DNA from: Thermodesulfobacteriota bacterium
GTDB taxonomy: Bacteria > Desulfobacterota > Dissulfuribacteria > Dissulfuribacterales > QOAL01
Assembly: GCA_013154175.1 (NCBI GenBank)
Contig: JAADCZ010000161.1
Span: 1 to 39,353, forward strand
Length of the DNA: 39,353 nucleotides
Direction: 5' to 3'
This document shows, piece after piece, positions 34,182-39,353 of this stretch; within the stretch, counting starts at the first letter, position 1; every line of letters starts with the position of its first letter. The notes below the pieces were generated by a model that ran no database searches, was not told where the DNA came from, and saw only the letters and a list, made by a program, of their open reading frames with translations. The translations under genes were made by a program, and so were the position numbers.

Positions 34182-35369
34182 ATGGGCGAGGCCTTATCAG
34201 AAGAAAAAATTGACGACAGCTTTAGCAAAAAACTAGAGGAGTTGAGCCGCCAAATGGAAGAAGTCAACACCAAGGAACAAGGTCCGGGGTCCGAGCAGGA
34301 AGCACAAGAGATCCTGGAAGAAGAGGTGTCCCTCAATGTGGAACAGCCAGCCGACGCCTCGTCCTTGGATTCCCTCGCCCAAGAACAGGGGGAGTCATTC
34401 CCCCAAGGGGATGACGCTCCAATCGATGTCGACTATGACATTGACGACGACATTGGTGATGACATTGGGGCTGATGTTGATAGCAATGTCCCGGACGAAT
34501 CAGGGACTCAAGAGGGCCCTTCCCAGACCGAGGCCACCTCAGAGGATGCCCTTGGCATATCTGTCGAGGATGACGAATTGTGGGAAGAGGATGAAACAGA
34601 GGAAATCCCACTTTTCGAAGACGAACTTCTTGATGAGATAAGCCAAGAGGAAGAAAAGGAGCAGGCCGCCCAGGAAGCTGGCGGTGCTGCTGCCGGTGAT
34701 GAGGGGTCGGCATCCCAGGGAGATCCAGAGGGTGCTGTGGCGCAAGAGGCTTCGTCTGATGAGGATGACTCCAAGTCACGGCCCGAGCATGAAGGCCCAG
34801 ACAATGAGGGCGACGAGGCAGGTGAGGCGGCCCCACAGGAGGCCCAGGCCCCTGAGCCCAGTTTGTTGATGCGCCTTGTACCCTGGATAATCACCGGTGT
34901 TTCCTCGTGTCTGCTTGTTGCAGGTATCTTCACCTTCTGGATGTTGTGGAAGGGGGCCGTATCTGCCAAGCCTGAAAACCCACAGCCAACCCCGGCCAAG
35001 ACAGAGGCTCCGGCCAAGAATGTCGCCAAGCCAGTTGCCCAGACAGAAAAGAAGGTAACGGCCCACGGCTTTGAGGCCCTGGATCTTGCTCCCTTCATTA
35101 TTCCGGGCAAAAGTGGCGGCGAGCTCGTGTTCTTCAAACTCGAAGTGGAGCTTGTCGTGCCAGATGCCTCGACCAAACAGAAACTTATTAGGCGTCAGGC
35201 ATGGCTTCGTGATATAATCTATCAGGAACTGAAGGGGCTGGATATCTCTTCCGGGGTAAAGGGAGATATCTTGGAGCGATACAGGGTGCCTCTTTTGAAG
35301 CGCCTGAACAAGGAATTTGCCCCGCTCAAGATCGAGGATATAAGGCTCATGGGTTACTTGTTGAGGTAA
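34182..35369 (+). CDS. FliL-like protein with long acidic cytoplasmic N-terminal extension
   Basis: TM segment LVPWIITGVSSCLLVAGIFTFWML then LAPFIIPGKSGGELVFFKLEVELVVPDASTKQKLIRRQAWLRDIIYQELKG (FliL-type periplasmic domain). About 220 aa acidic region precedes the TM. Confidence 0.75.
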   Translation: MGEALSEEKIDDSFSKKLEELSRQMEEVNTKEQGPGSEQEAQEILEEEVSLNVEQPADASSLDSLAQEQGESFPQGDDAPIDVDYDIDDDIGDDIGADVDSNVPDESGTQEGPSQTEATSEDALGISVEDDELWEEDETEEIPLFEDELLDEISQEEEKEQAAQEAGGAAAGDEGSASQGDPEGAVAQEASSDEDDSKSRPEHEGPDNEGDEAGEAAPQEAQAPEPSLLMRLVPWIITGVSSCLLVAGIFTFWMLWKGAVSAKPENPQPTPAKTEAPAKNVAKPVAQTEKKVTAHGFEALDLAPFIIPGKSGGELVFFKLEVELVVPDASTKQKLIRRQAWLRDIIYQELKGLDISSGVKGDILERYRVPLLKRLNKEFAPLKIEDIRLMGYLLR

Positions 35370-35371
35370 GA

Positions 35372-35674
35372 ATGCCAGAAGGATATGTACGGGACATAAG
35401 CCCCCTCGTTAATATCACGCCAGTTCGGCCTCATCCTGAATTCATAAGGCAGGAGGGGAGGCGACGTGGCGGTACGGGCAAGAGGGGACATCCTGGCAAA
35501 AATGATGGCGATGAAGACAAACACAAGGCCCAATCGACCCTCTCCGAAGACAGGGTAACCCTACATTCAGAACGAGATGCATCCGCCCCAGGAACAGACC
35601 CCCCTAAAGACAAAAAAGCCCAGACAGCCACGAGTGAAACCACCATTCCACGACATATAGACGTCAGGATTTAA
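35372..35674 (+). CDS. Small hydrophilic protein of unknown function in flagellar operon
   Basis: 100 aa ORF starting 2 nt after the previous stop and ending 5 nt before the next start (operonic packing). Low complexity; no strong homology recognised. Confidence 0.5.
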   Translation: MPEGYVRDISPLVNITPVRPHPEFIRQEGRRRGGTGKRGHPGKNDGDEDKHKAQSTLSEDRVTLHSERDASAPGTDPPKDKKAQTATSETTIPRHIDVRI

Positions 35675-35679
35675 TCGTC

Positions 35680-36090
35680 ATGGATACCTCACAGGTCCTA
35701 ATCGTTGTCTCCATTCTTTGTGATTTGGTGCTCTTTGCCCTGTTTGGATGGCTTTTTTGGCGCATAAGGGCCCTCAGTGGAGACAGATTGCAGGAACTTA
35801 TCGATCAGCTCAAGGAGAGCCAGGAGCTTGCCAAAAGGCTGCAGGCCCTTGTGGAGGAAAAGGCGCGTCTGGCCAAGAGGCTCGAGGCCACCCTGAAAGA
35901 TGGCAGTGAAGTAAAGAAAGGGGAATGGGCAGCTTCGGATACGCACCGAAACACAGAAAACAGACGGGAACGGGTTCTGGAGCTGATGAATAAGGGGCTT
36001 GGTGTCTCCGAGATTTCAGAGGCCACTGGCATGTCTGCGGCAGAGGTTGAGTTTATCCTGGCGGTGCAGAAGGTTCGGCCTGGTAGCTGA
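35680..36090 (+). CDS. DUF2802-like protein (TM, coiled coil, C-terminal HTH-like)
   Basis: N-terminal TM, coiled coil, then RERVLELMNKGLGVSEISEATGMSAAEVEFILAVQ. Confidence 0.65.
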   Translation: MDTSQVLIVVSILCDLVLFALFGWLFWRIRALSGDRLQELIDQLKESQELAKRLQALVEEKARLAKRLEATLKDGSEVKKGEWAASDTHRNTENRRERVLELMNKGLGVSEISEATGMSAAEVEFILAVQKVRPGS

Positions 36091-36124
36091 CTTGGGCTTG
36101 GTGCCCCTTTTTGTCCAAAGCCTC

Positions 36125-36373
36125 CTAGTCTTCTTGGTCCAGATTGACCACAGTGCAGGTCATGGTGTGCCTGATTGCATCTATTGCCTGGAGCCTCTTC
36201 ATCACAATGTGGGAAAGCTCCTCATGGGAGTCTGTCTCAACCTGGGCGATTATATCGTAGGGCCCCATGATTATGTCCAGATGTTTGATGGCATCCATCT
36301 CCTTAAGCTGTTTTACAACATCTGCAGTCTTGCCAATCTGGGTGTTTATGAGGATATATGCCTTTAGCGCCAT
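36125..36373 (-). CDS. Stand-alone Lrp/AsnC-type ligand-binding (RAM) domain protein
   Basis: MALKAYILINTQIGKTADVVKQLKEMDAIKHLDIIMGPYDIIAQVETDSHEELSHIVMKRLQAIDAIRHTMTCTVV, no HTH. Confidence 0.85.
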   Translation of the reverse strand: MALKAYILINTQIGKTADVVKQLKEMDAIKHLDIIMGPYDIIAQVETDSHEELSHIVMKRLQAIDAIRHTMTCTVVNLDQED

Positions 36374-36376
36374 TTC

Positions 36377-36598
36377 TTACCTCCTTTCTTGCTCCGTGGC
36401 TTCCTGCCCTTTATCTCTTTTTCTTGCCTCATACTGCTCCATCTTGCGCTGGGCAAAAATGTCCAGACCAAGCCTGAACAGTAGCAGGCTTCCTATGACA
36501 GTCAGGGGGCCGAGGAAAAAGGCCTTCAGCCCCTTGCCCTTCTTATCTCCTGTCTTCTTGTCATTTTTGTTGCGTGCTGCACGCGCTTGCGCTTCCAC
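36377..36598 (-). CDS. Small single-TM basic protein, unknown
   Basis: 73 aa; GLKAFFLGPLTVIGSLLLFRLGLDIF TM flanked by charged residues; overlaps the 3' end of the upstream gene by 38 nt and abuts the next gene. Confidence 0.55.
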   Translation of the reverse strand: MEAQARAARNKNDKKTGDKKGKGLKAFFLGPLTVIGSLLLFRLGLDIFAQRKMEQYEARKRDKGQEATEQERR

Positions 36599-37355
36599 AG
36601 GCCAGGCATCCTCCTTGAAACAGCTTTTTCTTTACCCATCTCATTCCATATTTTAGAAGTTCCTCTTCATCCTTGGAAATAAGCTCTATGAGTTCCGGAT
36701 CTTCCATGTATCTGTCCAGGTTTGGTCCTTCGAGGAAACTTTGGCGAAAGGCATCGATGTCATAGCAACCCATATAAAATATCTCTATCTGGTCGGCGTT
36801 TAGGTGTTCAATGCCAGATTCGGTCTTGGCCTGGAGGAGCTCACCGAAGATGTCATTCATTTCATTGTATTTTTCAATGCCTTCGTTTTCCTTCCATTCC
36901 TTGACTGTCCATTCCTTGCAGTCCCTGAAACCATGACAGTCTGGCTCCCTGACGATGTAGTAAAACTCTTCGACCTGGTCTGAATCCTTGCTGCGTTTTG
37001 CCATGCGGGCAAGGGGGTAGGTGCGGCAGGCACCAGGACGAGCGTCATAAACGGTGCAACCCTTTCCCTCTTCAAGAAATGGGCATTTGAGATAGGGCCC
37101 GTCCATCTTGAGCACAACGACGGGCAGGCCCGAGCCGAAACCAACGTGGACCGATGTGTACTTTTTGAGAAAATCCCCTGACTTCATCCCCAGCTTGTTC
37201 TTGAGCCTGAGGATGTCATAGGGCATGAGTACCAGGTTGATGTCATAGCAGCACCTTGTGAAGCATTTCTTTTCAGGGGTGCAAGAAAAACAGAATGTGC
37301 TGTCGTCTGTAAGTTGTCTCGAGTCGTCAAGATATGATTCTGGTCCCTGGGACAT
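36561..37355 (-). CDS. YkgJ-family cysteine-cluster protein
   Basis: FCFSCTPEKKCFTRCCYDINLVLMPYDILRLKNKLGM...GPYLKCPFLEEGKGCTVYDARPGACRTYPL: CxxC(x)nC cluster typical of YkgJ/FliB-like proteins. Confidence 0.82.
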   Translation of the reverse strand: MSQGPESYLDDSRQLTDDSTFCFSCTPEKKCFTRCCYDINLVLMPYDILRLKNKLGMKSGDFLKKYTSVHVGFGSGLPVVVLKMDGPYLKCPFLEEGKGCTVYDARPGACRTYPLARMAKRSKDSDQVEEFYYIVREPDCHGFRDCKEWTVKEWKENEGIEKYNEMNDIFGELLQAKTESGIEHLNADQIEIFYMGCYDIDAFRQSFLEGPNLDRYMEDPELIELISKDEEELLKYGMRWVKKKLFQGGCLACGSASACSTQQK

Positions 37356-37393
37356 ATTTTTTGCGCTCCTTTATCCAAAAAATGGCGTTATTT

Positions 37394-38074
37394 TTAAAGA
37401 ATCGATAAGAATATGGTGCTGAGCCTGAAAGTAAGGTTACTTTCGAGCCCGCTCCTAAGATAAATATCATCTTGAATTCGCGTCAACATCTGCGTCAAGA
37501 TTACTTCAAATCCCATATTTATGTAGCCATTGTCAAGGGCCTGGTTGGTAATGAACATGAGGTGACCACCCTGGTCCCTGTAGGTCTTGAGGCGCCATTT
37601 TGCCTGGGAGATGTTGCTGTAGAGCCTTTCGAGCCTTTTGACATCTATCTGGCATCCTGTAAGGAAAGGGCCGTGCCCTGTGTTGTAGGCCTCATCTACC
37701 CCCTTTTTAAGTCCCAGAATGAAAACAAGCACCCTGTCGCGCTCAGGGGGAGTAGGGGCAAAGGATGCCTCGAGAAGCTGGTGCGACATGGATATCCGAA
37801 GCTCATAGGGAATGGTGTAGGGGCTCGTTTCCCCAAAGATGGCCCTGATTTTTGCCCTTCGTCTTTCAGGGTCGGGTTCATAACAGGGATTTTTGGCATA
37901 AAGCCTGTTGGCCAGGGTCCTTATGGATTCGTAATGCTTCTTTACATGGTAGTTTATTATCTTTACGTCCGGGCTTAAAAGGGCATTTGAGCAGCGTTCC
38001 CTTACGCTTGAACATCCTCCAAGGGCTAGAATCAGCCCCAAAATCATAGTCAAATGTGAAAGGCGCCCTGTCAT
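37394..38074 (-). CDS. Putative lipoprotein, unknown function
   Basis: Signal peptide with lipobox-like cysteine MTGRLSHLTMILGLILALGGCSSVRERC. Confidence 0.6.
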   Translation of the reverse strand: MTGRLSHLTMILGLILALGGCSSVRERCSNALLSPDVKIINYHVKKHYESIRTLANRLYAKNPCYEPDPERRRAKIRAIFGETSPYTIPYELRISMSHQLLEASFAPTPPERDRVLVFILGLKKGVDEAYNTGHGPFLTGCQIDVKRLERLYSNISQAKWRLKTYRDQGGHLMFITNQALDNGYINMGFEVILTQMLTRIQDDIYLRSGLESNLTFRLSTIFLSIL

Positions 38075-38083
38075 ACGAATCTG

Positions 38084-39229
38084 TCATACAAAGTAGCTAA
38101 GCACGTAATTAGAGATATACCTTCCCCTCTTGGTTAGACGTATGGTGGAATGCTCCTCTTTTGCTTCCATAAGGCCCAGGGAACACATCCTTTCAAGGCT
38201 CTTTCCATAGTATTTGAAAGGGTCAATTCCAAAACGGGTGATAAAGAGGTTCCTGTCTATTCCCTTCGTCATTCTAAGGCCCATGATAAAACTTTCCCTG
38301 AAACGGGCCTCGATATCAAGGGTTTCCCTCTCCTCAAAGGCCAGTCTTCCTGTCTGGATACGTTTCATATACTCTGGAAGACCCTTTGTGTTGAAATATC
38401 TTGTACCGCCCATAAATGAAACGGCTCCACAGCCAAGGCCAACATAGTCGCCGCACATCCAGTAGTTTATGTTATGCACGCATTCATGGCCAGGGACGGC
38501 AAAGTTTGAGATTTCATACTGCCTAAACCCCTGCTTATTTAGAAAATCTTCCAGAAACTGGGTGAGTTCCAGGCTTCTTTCCTGGCTTGGAAGGGAGATT
38601 TCCCCCTTGGTAACAAGCTGTTTCAGGGGTGTTCCATCCTCGAGTGTAAGCTCATAGGCGGAAATGTGGGTGGGCTCAAGGCCAATGAGGCGCACTAAGG
38701 TTTTTGAAAGCCACCTCGTGTCCTGGCCAGGAAGGCCGTAAATGATGTCTACGCAAAGTTCTTCAAAGCCCACGTCCCTTACGAGTTTGCATGCCTTAAT
38801 GGCATCTTCTGGCGAATGAATACGTCCAAGGATTTCAAGGCCGCCACTTGTCAGATCCTGGATGCCAAGGCTTATCCGGTTGATCCCTGCATCCCTCAGT
38901 GTCTCAAGAAGGGGCTTATTTACCGATTCAGGGTTACATTCAAGGCTTGCCTCCACTAGCCCTTTTCTGTCTATGGCAAAGAGCTCCATCAGGGAATCAA
39001 CGAGGTCCCGTGCAGTTGGGGCAGCAAGCAGGGAAGGGGTTCCACCACCAATATAGATGGTATCTATTTGGATTTTTTCAAGAAATCCTTGCTCCCTAAG
39101 GATTTTTGCTTCCTGTTTGATGGCAGATACATACTCCTTTTCATGATGCTCCATGCCCTCAAAGGATACAAATGAGCAGTACCTACACTTTTTTTTGCAA
39201 AAGGGGATGTGAACGTAGAGTCCAGCCAA
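38084..39229 (-). CDS. hemW: HemW-like radical SAM protein (coproporphyrinogen III oxidase-like)
   Basis: GLYVHIPFCKKKCRYCSFVSFEG (CxxxCxYC), TIYIGGGTPSLL, ISLGIQDL, DIIYGLPGQ, CVHNINYWMCGDYVGLGCGAVSFMGGTRYFNT. Confidence 0.93.
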   Translation of the reverse strand: MAGLYVHIPFCKKKCRYCSFVSFEGMEHHEKEYVSAIKQEAKILREQGFLEKIQIDTIYIGGGTPSLLAAPTARDLVDSLMELFAIDRKGLVEASLECNPESVNKPLLETLRDAGINRISLGIQDLTSGGLEILGRIHSPEDAIKACKLVRDVGFEELCVDIIYGLPGQDTRWLSKTLVRLIGLEPTHISAYELTLEDGTPLKQLVTKGEISLPSQERSLELTQFLEDFLNKQGFRQYEISNFAVPGHECVHNINYWMCGDYVGLGCGAVSFMGGTRYFNTKGLPEYMKRIQTGRLAFEERETLDIEARFRESFIMGLRMTKGIDRNLFITRFGIDPFKYYGKSLERMCSLGLMEAKEEHSTIRLTKRGRYISNYVLSYFV

Positions 39230-39234
39230 TTCAG

Positions 39235-39353
39235 CTACTTTTTCTTGTGCTGACAGAAAAGGAACTTCTCCACACTTTCTGCCCTGGAGCTTTTTGGTTT
39301 AAAAATCTTGACACTCTTGAAAAGCTCCTGGGCCTCCCTTTTTAACTGGGGGA
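39235..39353 (-). CDS. C-terminal fragment of RlmE/FtsJ-like 23S rRNA methyltransferase (truncated by window)
   Basis: Minus frame reads PQLKREAQELFKSVKIFKPKSSRAESVEKFLFCQHKKK*, resembling the RlmE C-terminus (F..VK..KP..SR..S.E.Y/F). Only 38 residues available. Confidence 0.5.
   Translation of the reverse strand, partial: PQLKREAQELFKSVKIFKPKSSRAESVEKFLFCQHKKK

Noticed and set aside
1-39353. CRISPR arrays, insertion sequences, prophage genes, tRNA/rRNA genes
   Set aside because: No regularly spaced repeats, transposase/integrase motifs, tRNA cloverleaf or rRNA sequence noticed by eye; a tRNAscan-SE/minced run would be needed to exclude formally.

Overview
The window is a gene-dense stretch of chromosome with no CRISPR array, mobile element, rRNA or tRNA that I could recognise. 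Gene content suggests a flagellated deltaproteobacterium / Desulfobacterota-like organism (inference only). From left to right: (1) recB (5' truncated by the window edge) and recD. (2) A minus-strand B12 unit: sigma70-like promoter, cobalamin riboswitch, intrinsic terminator, BtuF-like binding protein, CobI/CbiL methyltransferase. (3) A DUF6178-like gene on the minus strand. (4) A plus-strand signalling block: response regulator with SHOCT-like tail, RR-GAF-HD-GYP protein, degenerate histidine-kinase-like protein, SGNH hydrolase, HELGH metallopeptidase, NtrC-type sigma54 activator, acidic repeat-containing exported protein, and a large AAA+ ATPase with a divergent N-terminus. (5) A PAP2 phosphatase and a partial L-Ara4N lipid A set with ArnA split into two genes plus an ArnT-like GT. 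(6) A long flagellar export/switch/regulation cluster, fliL-fliM-fliN-fliO-fliP-fliQ-fliR-flhB-flhA-flhF-flhG-fliA-cheY-fliL-like, preceded by a near-consensus sigma54 promoter. (7) Minus-strand genes: Lrp-type domain protein, YkgJ-like cysteine-cluster protein, lipoprotein, HemW-like radical SAM, and the C-terminus of an RlmE-like methyltransferase. The most interesting observations are a FliN with two FliM-type CheY-binding-like peptides, the PfkB-like/AAA+ protein next to a repeat-bearing exported protein, the pseudo-histidine kinase, the split ArnA, the sigma54 promoter, and FlhB NPTR in place of NPTH.
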